DNA of 64,000 nt from Paludibacteraceae bacterium (GCA_016285885.1 JAEERP010000008.1:62001-126000); one strand, 5' to 3'. Counted from the stretch's first letter, positions 33,648 to 43,533 are shown. Notes: generated by a model not told the origin, from the letters alone. Numbers and translations are program-made.

Positions 33648-34541
33648 TTATGCCGCCCTGTATTCGGAAGGTGTTTTACCGGTTTTGCGTTTAAAAAAAC
33701 GGACAAAGTGCTGCGGATAGCCGAATCCCAGTCGGTCGCTGACCTGAGCGATGCTGAGCGTCTGGCTGTTGAGCAACTCCTTGGCACGGCTGACTATGTG
33801 GTCGGCAATGAAATCCTGCGCGGTCTTGCCACTTTCCACTTTCACCAATTCGCCAAAATAGCCTGGGGTGAGATTACATTTTTCAGCGAAATAAGCCACG
33901 GTTGGGATACCTTTGGTTTCAGCCTGATTGTCGATGTAATCGCTCAGCAGTGATTCGAATTTCTGCACGGTCACATGGTTGATTTCCTCTCGGGTGATGA
34001 ATTGACGGTCGTAGAAACGCAGACAATAGTTGAGCAAGAGTTCGATATTGGAAACGATCAGTTCACGACTATGCTTGTCGATAGCGTGTTGCAGTTCCTG
34101 CTGAATCATCGACAAGACGCCACGGAAAATCTCCATTTCGCCAGAGGAAAGATGCAACGCCTCATTGCTTGAATAAGAGAAGAACTCATAACGGGAAATC
34201 TGTCGTCCGAGCTGTGTCCGAGCCAGGAAATCAGGATGGAAGAGCAAGCCTGTCCATTTGGGATTCGGGACTTCGGGATTCGGCTCGATATGGATTGTTT
34301 GTCCGGGAGCGAATGAGGTGACAGTCATCTCGTCGAAGTCATATTTCGTACGGCCGTACGAGAGTTTACAGCCTTTGTTTTCCTTTAAGAAGAGCGCATA
34401 CAAGCCGTAGTGAACCAAACATTCATCGATAGGCAGTTGCTTATCGTATCGCACCACACTCACAAGCGGATGTAGGGTCTCAAATCCGTAGTAGTCGTTA
34501 AACTGTTGCACCGAATCGAAATGTATCTCGTTCATAATCAA
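33648..34541 (-). CDS. AraC-family transcriptional regulator
   Basis: This 297-aa protein has an N-terminal cupin-like sensing domain (about 1-160) and a C-terminal pair of helix-turn-helix motifs (CNLTPGYFGELVKVESGKTAQDF and a second ending FGYPQHFVRFFKRKTGKTPSEYR). It probably controls the surrounding flavodoxin/hydrolase operon, in which it is the fourth of five genes, 30 bases after the flavodoxin and 12 bases before the fusion gene. The inducer is unknown. Confidence 0.93.
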   Translation of the reverse strand: MIMNEIHFDSVQQFNDYYGFETLHPLVSVVRYDKQLPIDECLVHYGLYALFLKENKGCKLSYGRTKYDFDEMTVTSFAPGQTIHIEPNPEVPNPKWTGLLFHPDFLARTQLGRQISRYEFFSYSSNEALHLSSGEMEIFRGVLSMIQQELQHAIDKHSRELIVSNIELLLNYCLRFYDRQFITREEINHVTVQKFESLLSDYIDNQAETKGIPTVAYFAEKCNLTPGYFGELVKVESGKTAQDFIADHIVSRAKELLNSQTLSIAQVSDRLGFGYPQHFVRFFKRKTGKTPSEYRAA

Positions 34542-34571
34542 TTATTATTGAATTGAAAAACGCACAAGGAA

Positions 34572-35144
34572 TCATTGTTCTTTCACGAAGTTCTGCAACT
34601 CTTGCTTACTTGCGGAGTTGAGCAATCGTCCATTTTTGATATTGATATCAGGATAAGCCGCTTTCAAGTCACGGACAGCCTTGTCGATGGTACTTCCGCC
34701 ACTTGTAGCAAACAAATAGACGGTTTTGCCTTTGAAATCATAGCTTTCGAAGAAGGTGTTGATGATTGTAGGAGCAGTGTACCACCAGATAGGGAAACCC
34801 ACGTAAATTGTCTGATAGTCGGACATGTTGGCAAGTTTATCCGTGATGGCAGGACGAGAATTCTTGTCGGCCATCTCCACAGAGGAGCGTGAGTTCTTGT
34901 CGTGCCAATCGAGATCAGCGCTGGTGTAAATCTTTTCGGGTTTGATTTCGTGGAGATCGGCATTCGTCACTCCAGCAAGTTCCTGAGCCACCTTTTTCGT
35001 TACACCCGAAGCCGAAAAATAAGCCACTAACGTTTTGTTTTCCATTTGATTAGGATTTTGTTTGTTGTTATTACTTTGAGAACATGCACTTAATGCAACT
35101 GCAATAAATGCGGTGATGAATAAAACTATTTTCTTCATTTTCAC
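34572..35144 (-). CDS. flavodoxin lipoprotein
   Basis: This is a 190-aa exported flavodoxin. Residues 1-21 are a lipoprotein signal ([10 protein letters not shown], lipidated C21) and a 15-residue Asn/Gln linker follows. The fold has the FMN phosphate loop [13 protein letters not shown] and [18 protein letters not shown], placing it in the group of DUF/flavodoxin_4 proteins. It most likely carries electrons to a reductase in the periplasm or is an FMN enzyme in its own right. It lies 18 bases after the iron-sulfur flavoprotein gene in the operon. Confidence 0.9.
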   Translation of the reverse strand: MKMKKIVLFITAFIAVALSACSQSNNNKQNPNQMENKTLVAYFSASGVTKKVAQELAGVTNADLHEIKPEKIYTSADLDWHDKNSRSSVEMADKNSRPAITDKLANMSDYQTIYVGFPIWWYTAPTIINTFFESYDFKGKTVYLFATSGGSTIDKAVRDLKAAYPDINIKNGRLLNSASKQELQNFVKEQ

Positions 35145-35162
35145 TTTATCTTTTTATCGTTA

Positions 35163-35786
35163 TTATCTAATAAAATGCATAGGTTTCCATTCTTCCCGTT
35201 CAGGATAGAGGGGCGATCCATTGGCATGAATCTGTTTGAGCAGGAATGCCATGTTGTTGGCTAGCGTACGCATAGTTTGCATACCCTCCGTATCGAGAGA
35301 AGCCTGACCCTCTTCACGCCCGTAAACGATGTTCCAATATTGCGAACTCACAACGGGCATGTTCATCATCTGGAAAGGCATATTCAGCGTCTGGAACGCA
35401 GCCGTTGCACCCCCTCGACGACACACACAGACAGCCGCCGCCGGTTTGTTCTGCACCTTTTCACCTGCCGAGAAAAACATTCTTTGGATAAGAGAAAGCA
35501 CTGACCCATTCGGTTGTCCGTAATAGACGGGAGAACCTACTACAAGGGCATCTGCGCCTTCCATCTTTTCCACTACACGATTGCAAATATCATCGTCGAA
35601 TACGCATCGTCCCAATTGCTTTGTTTGGCATTGCGCACATGCGATGCATCCTCTGACAGGTTTTGTGCCAATCTGAACGATTCCCGTTTCTATGCCTTGT
35701 TTCTCCAATGATTTAGCCATTTCGTTCAAGGCAAGGAACGTATTGCCGTTTTTGCGGGCACTGCCGTTAATTAATAACACCTTCAT
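35163..35786 (-). CDS. iron-sulfur flavoprotein (NADPH-dependent FMN reductase fold)
   Basis: This 207-aa cytoplasmic protein has the FMN loop GSARKNGNTF at 8-17 and the compact cluster motif C47-x2-C50-x2-C53-x7-C61, which fits the CX2CX2CX4-7C motif of archaeal-type iron-sulfur flavoproteins and should hold a 4Fe-4S cluster. VVGSPVYYGQPNGSV is the second flavin contact. It may pass electrons to the flavodoxins encoded next to it, although those are exported, so a common substrate is equally possible. It is second in the operon, 42 bases after the hydrolase gene. Confidence 0.87.
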   Translation of the reverse strand: MKVLLINGSARKNGNTFLALNEMAKSLEKQGIETGIVQIGTKPVRGCIACAQCQTKQLGRCVFDDDICNRVVEKMEGADALVVGSPVYYGQPNGSVLSLIQRMFFSAGEKVQNKPAAAVCVCRRGGATAAFQTLNMPFQMMNMPVVSSQYWNIVYGREEGQASLDTEGMQTMRTLANNMAFLLKQIHANGSPLYPEREEWKPMHFIR

Positions 35787-35828
35787 GTTTTTTGCTGTAT
35801 AAATTTAATATATTCCTATCCAGCCGTT

Positions 35829-36920
35829 TCATTTCAAATTCTCCTTGAAAAACGTCTCGATTTTATCGTACGGTATCTTTCCGTTTTTGTCATCGTAGAG
35901 ATCGGTATGGACAGCATCGGGAATAATCATGATTTCCTTATTGCCCTCTATCATGCTTTTGCCGTCGCATTGTTTACCCGTCATTTTCTCGAAGGCATAT
36001 TCGCTGAAGTAGCGACTGTGAGCCTTTTCGCCGTGGATCAAAAGCACCGGTGTGTTGATTTCGTTCGCATAACAAAGGAGAGGTTGGTTCAGGAAGGATT
36101 GGCAACCGATCACGTTCCATCCGTCGTTGGAATTGCCGCTACGTTTATGGTAGCCACGTGGCGTTTTGTAATAATCATAGTAATCCTTCACGAACCACGG
36201 CGCATCGTCTGGAAGAGGGTCAACCACGCCACCAGCTCGCTTGTAACCACCTGTGCGATAATCCTCTGTACGTTGCATGGTAATAGCCTTACGTTTCTCC
36301 ATACGTTGCTCCGGCGTGTTTTCACTCGCGAAGTAGCCCTCCGCGTTCACCTTGCTCATGTCATACATGGTAGAAGCCACGGTTGCTTTGATTCTTGGAT
36401 CGATAGCGGCGGCGTTCACTGCCATACCGCCCCATCCACAAACACCTATGATTCCAATGCGTTCAGCATCAACATCTTCACGAGTTGAGAGATAATCGAC
36501 GGCCGCCAAGAAATCCTCCGTGTTGATATCGGGCGAAGCCATACGGCGAGGTTCGCCACCCGATTCACCCGTAAACGAAGGGTCGAACGCAAGGGTGAGG
36601 AATCCACGCTCCGCCATGTGCTGCGCATAGAGTCCGCTTGTCTGCTCCTTTACAGCTCCGAACGGACCAGAGACAGCGATTGCCGCCATTTTCCCTTCGG
36701 CATTTTTAGGCACGTACAAATCAGCAGCCAACGTTATGCCGTAGCGGTTGTGAAACGTGATTTTAGAATGATTCACCTTATCACTTAAAGGGAAAACCTT
36801 ATCCCATTCCTGCGTGAGAGACAAATTTTGCTTCTGATTATCCATTGTTATTTCTTGCTTTTGTTGAGAGCAGCCAGCCAATAGAGCCATGCATGCACTG
36901 ATAAATACAAATCTTTTCAT
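35829..36920 (-). CDS. alpha/beta hydrolase lipoprotein with a cysteine in the nucleophile position
   Basis: This 363-aa exported protein has a lipobox (MALLAGC, C17) and an alpha/beta hydrolase fold of the dienelactone hydrolase-related group. The elbow reads GVCGWGG with C161 where most members have Ser. AFDPSFTGESGG and the HGEKAHSRYFSEYAFE region near 300 precede the final His (DAVHTDLY). It is the first gene of a five-gene operon. A TACTTTTG box on the minus strand at 36953-36946 could be its promoter. The substrate is unknown; Cys-type elbows occur in true dienelactone hydrolases. Confidence 0.85.
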   Translation of the reverse strand: MKRFVFISACMALLAGCSQQKQEITMDNQKQNLSLTQEWDKVFPLSDKVNHSKITFHNRYGITLAADLYVPKNAEGKMAAIAVSGPFGAVKEQTSGLYAQHMAERGFLTLAFDPSFTGESGGEPRRMASPDINTEDFLAAVDYLSTREDVDAERIGIIGVCGWGGMAVNAAAIDPRIKATVASTMYDMSKVNAEGYFASENTPEQRMEKRKAITMQRTEDYRTGGYKRAGGVVDPLPDDAPWFVKDYYDYYKTPRGYHKRSGNSNDGWNVIGCQSFLNQPLLCYANEINTPVLLIHGEKAHSRYFSEYAFEKMTGKQCDGKSMIEGNKEIMIIPDAVHTDLYDDKNGKIPYDKIETFFKENLK

Positions 36921-37052
36921 CTTATAATTTTTTAAATCCTAAGAACAAAAGTATTAGTTTCAAAGCAAAAAGTCTGTATCTAAATTGGGGAGAAAGTTAC
37001 CATTTTTTAGGATATAAAACAGGACTGATATGCCGAAGAACGGGTTATCCCG

Positions 37053-37466
37053 TCATCCCATCACCGTAGCCACCACACGTCTCGCTCCGCCATAGTTGCG
37101 GAACTCGCAGAGGTAGATACCTTGCCATGTGCCGAGGTTCAGGCGGCCGTGTGTGATAGGGATGGTCAGGCTCACGCCGAACATGCTGCATTTGGCGTGT
37201 GCCGGCATGTCGTCCGCCCCTTCGAGCGTGTGGTCGTAGTAGGGGGCATTCTCCGGAACCAGGTGGTTAAGGATCTGCTCCATGTCGCCCCGCACGTCCG
37301 GGTCGGCGTTCTCGTTGATGGAAAGGGCGCAGGAGGTGTGCTTCACGAAGAGGTTCAGCAAACCCGTCTCGGGCAGATGTCCCGAAAGATGTTGCAACAC
37401 CTCTTGGGTGATCAGATGACAGCCGCGACGCTTCTCCGATAATGTGAATTCAGTTTGGTATATCAT
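37053..37466 (-). CDS. YjbQ/UPF0047 family protein (secondary thiamine-phosphate synthase activity)
   Basis: This 137-aa small protein shows the whole YjbQ pattern: HTSCALSINENADPDVRGDM and the C-terminal HGRLNLGTWQGIYLCEFRNYGG, with metal-binding histidines. Family members show weak thiamine phosphate synthase activity; the real role is unsettled. It is cytoplasmic. A short hairpin (acggg-ttat-cccgt, 37040-37053) at the stop lacks a T-run. It is the last gene before a divergent gap to the hydrolase operon; upstream lies a 99-base gap to DUF5131. Confidence 0.92.
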   Translation of the reverse strand: MIYQTEFTLSEKRRGCHLITQEVLQHLSGHLPETGLLNLFVKHTSCALSINENADPDVRGDMEQILNHLVPENAPYYDHTLEGADDMPAHAKCSMFGVSLTIPITHGRLNLGTWQGIYLCEFRNYGGARRVVATVMG

Positions 37467-37565
37467 TTTTTTTCGTCTATTTGCGAATTATGCGCCCCGT
37501 CCGAACTACGGCCCCATCCGATGCCTCCGAAAGCCGCACAGGGGCTTAAAATGGTTCGTGCGGCC

Positions 37566-38351
37566 TCAATCCCAGCCCTCCGTATCCGCATCCTCGGGTG
37601 CGAAATAGCCATCGATGCCATAATCGATGCCCGCCTTATGGGCTTGGCTCAGCTGGTATCTCCGCTTGATGCGGTAGGTCCGGCCGTCCTTCACGAAGTA
37701 AGCGCCGGTTTGGTGGAACCGAAAGGCCACCCGCTTCTCCACGCACTGACGCCTCAGGTCGAGCACCCAATCGTAGTGGCACGGACGGGCATTCACGCCC
37801 GACTCGCCGCCCACCGAGACCTCCTCGATCGACGGGGTCAGGTAGGGTGAGAGGTCGATCCGCTCCAGCAAGGGCGCCGCCGTGATGATCTTATGCTTGA
37901 TGGGGGCGGCGAGGAAAATGGGCAGACGGTAGTCCGCCATCGCCTGGTTCTCGACTGTGCAACCGATCAGCACATTATCGTAGCCGTCGCCCCAGTCGTC
38001 GGGAATGCACTCCGCAAAGCGGTCTATGCGTTTGGTGAAGAAATAGAACATGCAGTCACTCCGCTCACGCATCATGCGCCAACAGTCCGGCCGCCATTCG
38101 TCGGCATCCTTCAGGAAGAAATCAGAGGTGAAACAGGTGAAGACCACCTTGCCCGGCGGCAACTTGTACGACTTGTCACGCTTGCGCTTAACGGGGAAGT
38201 CGAACGCAGCCGTTTTCCGGGCGATGTTGCTCCCTATCTCGCTCCCGTACATCTCGTCCTGCCGATAGACATAACAGAACTTACAGCCCGCACTAAGCTT
38301 CGTGCAGCCGTGCCACGGGTTCCAATCCGCATATGTGCTCCAGGACTCCAC
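37566..38351 (-). CDS. DUF5131 family protein (phage Gp37/Gp68-like, radical SAM-like)
   Basis: This 261-aa protein opens with TYADWNPWHGCTKLSAGCKFCY, which has three cysteines (C16, C23, C26) in a C-x6-C-x2-C arrangement that can bind a 4Fe-4S cluster as in related radical SAM-like proteins. VVFTCFTSDFFLKDADEWR and EEVSVGGESGVNARPCHYDWV are family-typical. It is widespread in phages and bacteria; its function is unknown. It is two bases downstream of the purine nucleoside phosphorylase gene, at the 3' end of the long envelope operon, where many relatives carry thiL instead. Confidence 0.87.
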   Translation of the reverse strand: MESWSTYADWNPWHGCTKLSAGCKFCYVYRQDEMYGSEIGSNIARKTAAFDFPVKRKRDKSYKLPPGKVVFTCFTSDFFLKDADEWRPDCWRMMRERSDCMFYFFTKRIDRFAECIPDDWGDGYDNVLIGCTVENQAMADYRLPIFLAAPIKHKIITAAPLLERIDLSPYLTPSIEEVSVGGESGVNARPCHYDWVLDLRRQCVEKRVAFRFHQTGAYFVKDGRTYRIKRRYQLSQAHKAGIDYGIDGYFAPEDADTEGWD

Positions 38352-38353
38352 GT

Positions 38354-39175
38354 TCAGACGCTCGCCTTCACCATCTCGGTAAAAATGATGGCGAGGTTCT
38401 CCTGCGCCAGCAACGTGTTCTGCTGCACCTCCTCGTGCGTCACGTTGCTCAGATTCGCGTCGACACCCACGTTGGAGATTACGGAAACGCCAAAGACGGA
38501 CATGCCCGCATGGTTCGCCACAATCACCTCAGGGACGGTGGACATGCCGCAGGAGTCGCCCCCAATGATCCTGAAGTAGCGGTACTCGGCCAAGGTCTCG
38601 AACGTCGGACCCTGCGTACCCACGTATACGCCAAACTTCAGCGGTATTCTAAATTTCTCGCCGATCTTCTCGGCCTTCTTAATCAGCTCCTTGTCATACG
38701 CATTGCTCATGTCCGGGAAGCGGGTGCCCAGCTCCTCGATGTTCGGTCCGTGCAACGGATGCTCCGGGAAGAGGTTGATGTGATCCTTGATGATCATGAT
38801 GTCGCCCGGCACATATTCGGGGTTCAGCCCACCCGCCGCATTGGAGACCATCAATGTCTTGATGCCGAACTCCTTCATCACACGCACAGGGAAGGTGATC
38901 TCCTGCATGGTGTAGCCCTCGTAGTAGTGAAGCCTGCCCTGCATGGCCATCACAGGCACACCCGCCACATAGCCGAAAATCAGTTTGCCGGAATGGCCCT
39001 GCACCGTACTTGTCTTAAAACCGGGGATATCGGAATAAGGGATCGTGTCCGTCACGACAATGCGCTCCGCGAAACTACCCAAACCCGTGCCTAACACAAT
39101 CGCTACCGTGGGACGCAAAGCGGTCCGCTTCCTCAAATAATCACCTGAGGCTTTTATCTCTTTCAACAAATCCAT
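38354..39175 (-). CDS. purine nucleoside phosphorylase (PNP-I, trimeric type)
   Basis: This 273-aa enzyme splits purine nucleosides with phosphate in salvage. It has VLGTGLGSFAERI (phosphate loop), MQGRLHYYEGY, VSNAAGGLNP and the base-binding TQGPTFETLAEYR...GGDSCGMSTVPEV, all typical of the trimeric human-like PNP family. I chose ATG 39175 (MDLLKEIKASG); the open frame extends to 39250 inside lpxK but has no conserved residues there. It follows lpxK by 25 bases, an order common in Bacteroidales. Confidence 0.95.
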   Translation of the reverse strand: MDLLKEIKASGDYLRKRTALRPTVAIVLGTGLGSFAERIVVTDTIPYSDIPGFKTSTVQGHSGKLIFGYVAGVPVMAMQGRLHYYEGYTMQEITFPVRVMKEFGIKTLMVSNAAGGLNPEYVPGDIMIIKDHINLFPEHPLHGPNIEELGTRFPDMSNAYDKELIKKAEKIGEKFRIPLKFGVYVGTQGPTFETLAEYRYFRIIGGDSCGMSTVPEVIVANHAGMSVFGVSVISNVGVDANLSNVTHEEVQQNTLLAQENLAIIFTEMVKASV

Positions 39176-39200
39176 ATCATTCAAAAAATAAAATAAACAA

Positions 39201-40295
39201 TCAATTTTTCTTATGCAGCAAATCCATAAAGCTCTCCGCGAAAAGCGCATCGTCCCCCCGCATGAAGTCGATGGAGAGCGGTAGGTAGTAGATCTTAGAC
39301 TTCAGCGCATTCGGGAAATCAGGGTGGTCCATCAGGCGCACCGCATCCTTCTCCGTCGTGATGATATACCGTTTCTGGGACTCCAACGAATCGAACTGCT
39401 TCTCTATCTTCTTCAAGTCGGACGCAGAGAACGCATGGTGGTCGCCGAAAGAGCAGGCGGATACCTCGGAGACGTTGCTCTTCAGATACTCCACGAAAGG
39501 CGCCGGAGAGGCGATGCCCGTGAGGGCCAACACACCACCGTCGGAAAGGTCGGCGAGCGTCACCTTTTTCTTCGATTTGCCGGACTTTGGGGAAGGGAAC
39601 AATGGTTGTAGTTCACCATAAGCCAATCTCGTGAAACAGAGCGTCTGATACGGGTATGGATTGAGGTGCTTACGGAAAAGCCGCATATCCATCGGCGTGA
39701 TGGAGTCGGGGCACTTAGTCACCACGATGATATCCGCACGTTTCATGGAACGTTTCGGCTCCCGCATCATGCCGACGGGGAGAAGATGGTCCTCCGCAAT
39801 GTTACGGTTATAGTCAACCAGCAGGATAGAGACCTTCGGGTGCACGTAGCGATGCTGGAACGCATCATCCAAGAGAATCAGTTCCGGAGAATCCCCCTCC
39901 ATCTTCATGAGCGATTTGATGCCCCGTCTACGATCCGCGTCGACGGCGACCGTCACATCCGGGAACTTCCGTTTTATCTGGAAAGGCTCATCGCCCACCG
40001 TGTCGGGCGTATCCTTCTCCTTGACGATCCTGAACCCCGAGGTGCTACGCTTATACCCACGACTGAGGACGCCTAAGCGGTATTGATCCTTCAGCCAGCG
40101 GATAAGGTACTCCGTGAAGGGAGTCTTTCCCGTTCCGCCCACCGTGATGTTTCCAACGGAGACAATCGGCAGATCAAACTTCTCGGATGTGAGGATACCA
40201 CGGTCGAAAAGCCAGTTACGCACACACACGCATAGCCCGTAGACCATCGAGAATGGCCACAATAGGACTTTTAGTATGAGTGGTTTGTTTTTCAT
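39201..40295 (-). CDS. lpxK: tetraacyldisaccharide 4'-kinase LpxK
   Basis: This 364-aa inner-membrane kinase adds the 4'-phosphate to the lipid A precursor. The N-terminus has a hydrophobic anchor helix (about 6-24). The P-loop GGTGKTP lies at 53-59, preceded by VSVGNITV. The segments DEPFQIKRKFPDVTVAVDADRR, LILLDDAFQHR and the C-terminal ITTEKDAVRL match the family. It lies 53 bases after sppA in the operon. Confidence 0.96.
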   Translation of the reverse strand: MKNKPLILKVLLWPFSMVYGLCVCVRNWLFDRGILTSEKFDLPIVSVGNITVGGTGKTPFTEYLIRWLKDQYRLGVLSRGYKRSTSGFRIVKEKDTPDTVGDEPFQIKRKFPDVTVAVDADRRRGIKSLMKMEGDSPELILLDDAFQHRYVHPKVSILLVDYNRNIAEDHLLPVGMMREPKRSMKRADIIVVTKCPDSITPMDMRLFRKHLNPYPYQTLCFTRLAYGELQPLFPSPKSGKSKKKVTLADLSDGGVLALTGIASPAPFVEYLKSNVSEVSACSFGDHHAFSASDLKKIEKQFDSLESQKRYIITTEKDAVRLMDHPDFPNALKSKIYYLPLSIDFMRGDDALFAESFMDLLHKKN

Positions 40296-40348
40296 TGTGT
40301 ACGTAATTTAAGGTAAAAGAGCCCTTCCGCACACAAATGGATTGGAAG

Positions 40349-42079
40349 CTATCTCAGCTCTATGGTATATGGCATAATCGCTTGGAACCTCTCCAAGTTC
40401 CGTATTTTTTCAAAAATATATCTTTCTTTCGAAAAAACCTCGTTTTCTTTCAATTTTTCATAGCCAATAGAGGGTATTTCTTGCAATTTCTGGAAAAAAT
40501 CTTTCTTTTCGGGGTATTCGACAACGGAATAGTCGGTCAATTTAGCCATCGCGGCAGCCGAATCGATGGCGCAGTGTAACCCGCCAGCATAGTCAACCAA
40601 ACCGATCTTCAAGGCGTCGACACCAGACCATACACGACCTTCGGCGTATTTTTTCACCTGTTCCACCTCCATGCCGCGGCCCTCGGCGCAACGTTGCAGG
40701 AACGTATCGTAGAAATCATCGACGGAACGTTGCATGGCAGCCCGTTCGGCGGTATTCAACGGACGGAAGATATTCTCCATGACATCCGCGTTCCTATTGG
40801 TCTTAACCGTCTCGTAGTGCACGCCGATCTTGTTCGACAGCTCTTGTGCGTTAGGCAAGAGGGCGATTACGCCGATGGACCCCGTGATAGTATTCTTGTC
40901 CGAGAATATGCGCGATGCGTTTGAAGATATGTAATAGCCTCCCGAAGCCGCGTAATCACCCATGCTGGCGATGACAGGCTTGTTCTTTTTCACCTCCATT
41001 ATGGCATGGCAGATCTGATCCGAACCATAGGCGCTGCCGCCAGGCGAATTGACGCGCAACACGACCGCCTTCACCGTGCTATCCTTCCCCAGTTTCCGCA
41101 GCTGCTTCACCGTTTCGGAAGAGCTGATGCCATTACTACCGTTGTCAATCTCTCCGCTCAGATACAAGACGGCCACTTTATCATCCGATTCCTTGCCTTC
41201 GTTAGACTTCACAAGGTCCATCACATAGTCTTTGACCGAAACGGTAGGCAAATCCTCGGTGGAGTCAACGCCCATCTTTGTGCGGATGAGCGACTCGAAC
41301 TGGTCATTGAAGAGTAGACCGTCGACGAATCCCTGCTCCAACACGTAAGAGGAGGAACGCAAAGGAATCATGCTATCCGCCAAGGCTAACAACCTATCCT
41401 TCTCGATCGACCGGCTGACAGAAATAGAGTCCACGATACTGTTCCAAATAGAGGACAGCAATTCGTCCATTTGCTCACGGTTCTCGCTGCTCATCGAATC
41501 GTTGACATACGATTCAGCGTATGATTTGTAGGAGCCCGCCTTCACGACCTGCATCTCCACACCGATCTTCGTCAAGAAATCCTTGCAGAAGAGGGAAGAG
41601 GAGGATATGCCCGTGAAATCGAGTGATCCGCGAGGGTTCATGTAAAGGGAATCCGCCACAGACGCCACGTAATAGGCGCCTTGCGTATACAGCCCAGAGT
41701 AGGCGTAAATGAATTTGCCGCTGGATTTAAAGTCGGCGAGTGCGTCGCGGATCTCCTCCAAGGTGGCGTATCCGGTTTGCAGCACGTTAGTCTTCAAGTA
41801 TATGCCCTTGATTCGGTCGTCATTCTTCGCTTCCTGGATCGCATAGCGGATATCACTCAGACCCGTCTGACCCGATGGGGAGAACGACAGGTCGATGTAA
41901 ATATCATCATCATCCCTTTCATCGATTACACCGTCAAGGGAGACAAGCAAAACCGTAGAGTCTTTAATCTCAGAGGAAGAGTCGGAGCACACAGCTATCA
42001 CGACAACAACCATGATCAGAAGGAAAAATGCCAGTATAACGCCCAGGCATGAGGCAAAGACAGTTTTTATGAATTTCAT
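40349..42079 (-). CDS. sppA: signal peptide peptidase SppA, 67-kDa type
   Basis: This 576-aa membrane-anchored serine protease degrades cleaved signal peptides in the membrane. An N-terminal membrane helix spans about 8-30. The N-half carries the catalytic lysine in AGSYKSYAES (K185 by comparison with the E. coli enzyme) and the C-half the nucleophile in GDYAASGGYY (Ser near 388). This is the two-domain arrangement of the long bacterial form. Its start overlaps the pssA stop by four bases. Confidence 0.95.
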   Translation of the reverse strand: MKFIKTVFASCLGVILAFFLLIMVVVVIAVCSDSSSEIKDSTVLLVSLDGVIDERDDDDIYIDLSFSPSGQTGLSDIRYAIQEAKNDDRIKGIYLKTNVLQTGYATLEEIRDALADFKSSGKFIYAYSGLYTQGAYYVASVADSLYMNPRGSLDFTGISSSSLFCKDFLTKIGVEMQVVKAGSYKSYAESYVNDSMSSENREQMDELLSSIWNSIVDSISVSRSIEKDRLLALADSMIPLRSSSYVLEQGFVDGLLFNDQFESLIRTKMGVDSTEDLPTVSVKDYVMDLVKSNEGKESDDKVAVLYLSGEIDNGSNGISSSETVKQLRKLGKDSTVKAVVLRVNSPGGSAYGSDQICHAIMEVKKNKPVIASMGDYAASGGYYISSNASRIFSDKNTITGSIGVIALLPNAQELSNKIGVHYETVKTNRNADVMENIFRPLNTAERAAMQRSVDDFYDTFLQRCAEGRGMEVEQVKKYAEGRVWSGVDALKIGLVDYAGGLHCAIDSAAAMAKLTDYSVVEYPEKKDFFQKLQEIPSIGYEKLKENEVFSKERYIFEKIRNLERFQAIMPYTIELR

Positions 42080-42795
42080 CGTTTTATGAATGCCTCATAG
42101 ATGGACATCAAAATAAACAATATGATAATCAAAGGGACGGCAACCATTTGGAAAATGGCGGCCAGGATAACGGAGGAGATAATCAGCACGAAACGTATCC
42201 GATTATCAGCCCACTTCAGGTTCTTGAATTTCAAGGAGAACATTGGCAGCTCGCATACCAGCAAGTATGAGAACAGGAAAACCAGGCACAGGATCACGAT
42301 AGGATTCGTGACGATGGCGTGAATGATATCCACGCTGAACCATCCCGGGATAGGAGTGATCGGGTCGGACAATGCGGCGAGCGAAGACATGAACATCGCG
42401 TTTGCCGGTGTAGGCAAGCCGATGAAGGAACACGTTTGGCGGTCATCCACATTGAACTTAGCCAATCTCAGGCCCGAAAAGATAGCCAGCAAGAAAGCCA
42501 GATACGGAAGATACGAACCGTCGGGCGTTATGCTAAGAAGCAGATTGTAGATGATGGCGGCCGGGGCCAAGCCGAAGCTGACCATGTCAGACAGAGAGTC
42601 CAATTCCTTGCCAATGCCGGATTTCACATTCAGCAAGCGGGCGACCATGCCATCGAAGAAGTCGAACACCGCAGCCAACAAGATATAAATCGCTGACCAG
42701 ATAAAATTACCTTGAAAAGCCATCACCACCGCCAAGCATCCACAGGCCATGTTCATGCATGTGATGGTGTTTGGTATATGCTTTTTTATGTTCAT
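42076..42795 (-). CDS. pssA: CDP-diacylglycerol-serine O-phosphatidyltransferase
   Basis: This 239-aa integral membrane enzyme makes phosphatidylserine. The CDP-alcohol phosphotransferase signature D48-G49-x2-A52-R53-x8-G62-x3-D66-x3-D70 is perfect. Several membrane helices follow. Together with the overlapping psd gene it makes phosphatidylethanolamine. It overlaps sppA and psd by four bases each. Confidence 0.96.
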   Translation of the reverse strand: MNIKKHIPNTITCMNMACGCLAVVMAFQGNFIWSAIYILLAAVFDFFDGMVARLLNVKSGIGKELDSLSDMVSFGLAPAAIIYNLLLSITPDGSYLPYLAFLLAIFSGLRLAKFNVDDRQTCSFIGLPTPANAMFMSSLAALSDPITPIPGWFSVDIIHAIVTNPIVILCLVFLFSYLLVCELPMFSLKFKNLKWADNRIRFVLIISSVILAAIFQMVAVPLIIILFILMSIYEAFIKR

Positions 42796-43463
42796 TTTGT
42801 ATTCAATTTCGCGATAACCGTTTGGTTACCCACAACCTTTTGCTTTAAGTTTACTAAAATCTCGGCATCTTTTGGAAGGAAGATATCCACGCGGGAGCCG
42901 AACTTGATGAAGCCCATCTGCTGATTGATGTGGCACTCGTCACCCACCTTGGCGTATGTCACGATTCTCCGAGCCAAGGCACCCGCCACTTGGCGGAACA
43001 ACACCTTGGTCTGGTTCACCGTCTCGACCACGACCGTAGAACGCTCGTTCTCCGTACTCGATTTAGGAAGATTCGCCTTCCAGAACAGACCATCGTTATG
43101 AGTATAATACAGGATCTTTCCGTTTACTGGATACCAATTCGCATGGACGTTGAAAACGCTCATGAAGATAGAGACTTGTATGCGTTCGTCCTTCAGATAT
43201 TCTCCCTCTATTGTGGGTTCGACGACCACTACGGTGCCGTCAGCCGGCGCCATGACTAACCCTGTGCTGTCCCCTTCGTATACCCTGTGTGGGTTACGGA
43301 AGAAGTTTAGAAAAAACAGAAACACCAAAAGGCTAAAGAGGCAAAACAATAGAACGAACGTTGGATTGGTGGCGTGAAATAGTCCAACAATCAGCGCATC
43401 CACTATTAGAATGAATACCATCAATTTCGTTAATATTCCCTTTCCTTCTTTATGAATCCTCAT
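42792..43463 (-). CDS. psd: phosphatidylserine decarboxylase (short type)
   Basis: This 223-aa proenzyme is cleaved between G189 and S190 in IKFGSRVD to form the pyruvoyl group that decarboxylates phosphatidylserine. FNVHANWYPVNGKI and MAPADGTVVVVE are family motifs. Two N-terminal hydrophobic stretches (about 11-55) anchor it in the membrane. It overlaps pssA by ATGA and lies 70 bases after cdsA. Confidence 0.95.
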   Translation of the reverse strand: MRIHKEGKGILTKLMVFILIVDALIVGLFHATNPTFVLLFCLFSLLVFLFFLNFFRNPHRVYEGDSTGLVMAPADGTVVVVEPTIEGEYLKDERIQVSIFMSVFNVHANWYPVNGKILYYTHNDGLFWKANLPKSSTENERSTVVVETVNQTKVLFRQVAGALARRIVTYAKVGDECHINQQMGFIKFGSRVDIFLPKDAEILVNLKQKVVGNQTVIAKLNTK

Positions 43464-43533
43464 CTTAAAATCTATAATAACTTTGCAAAGTTAATATTTT
43501 TTATTTAATTCAACCATTTCCGAGTAATTATGG

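Noticed and set aside
37040-37053. Terminator after the YjbQ gene
   Set aside because: The stem is only five pairs and no T-run follows.
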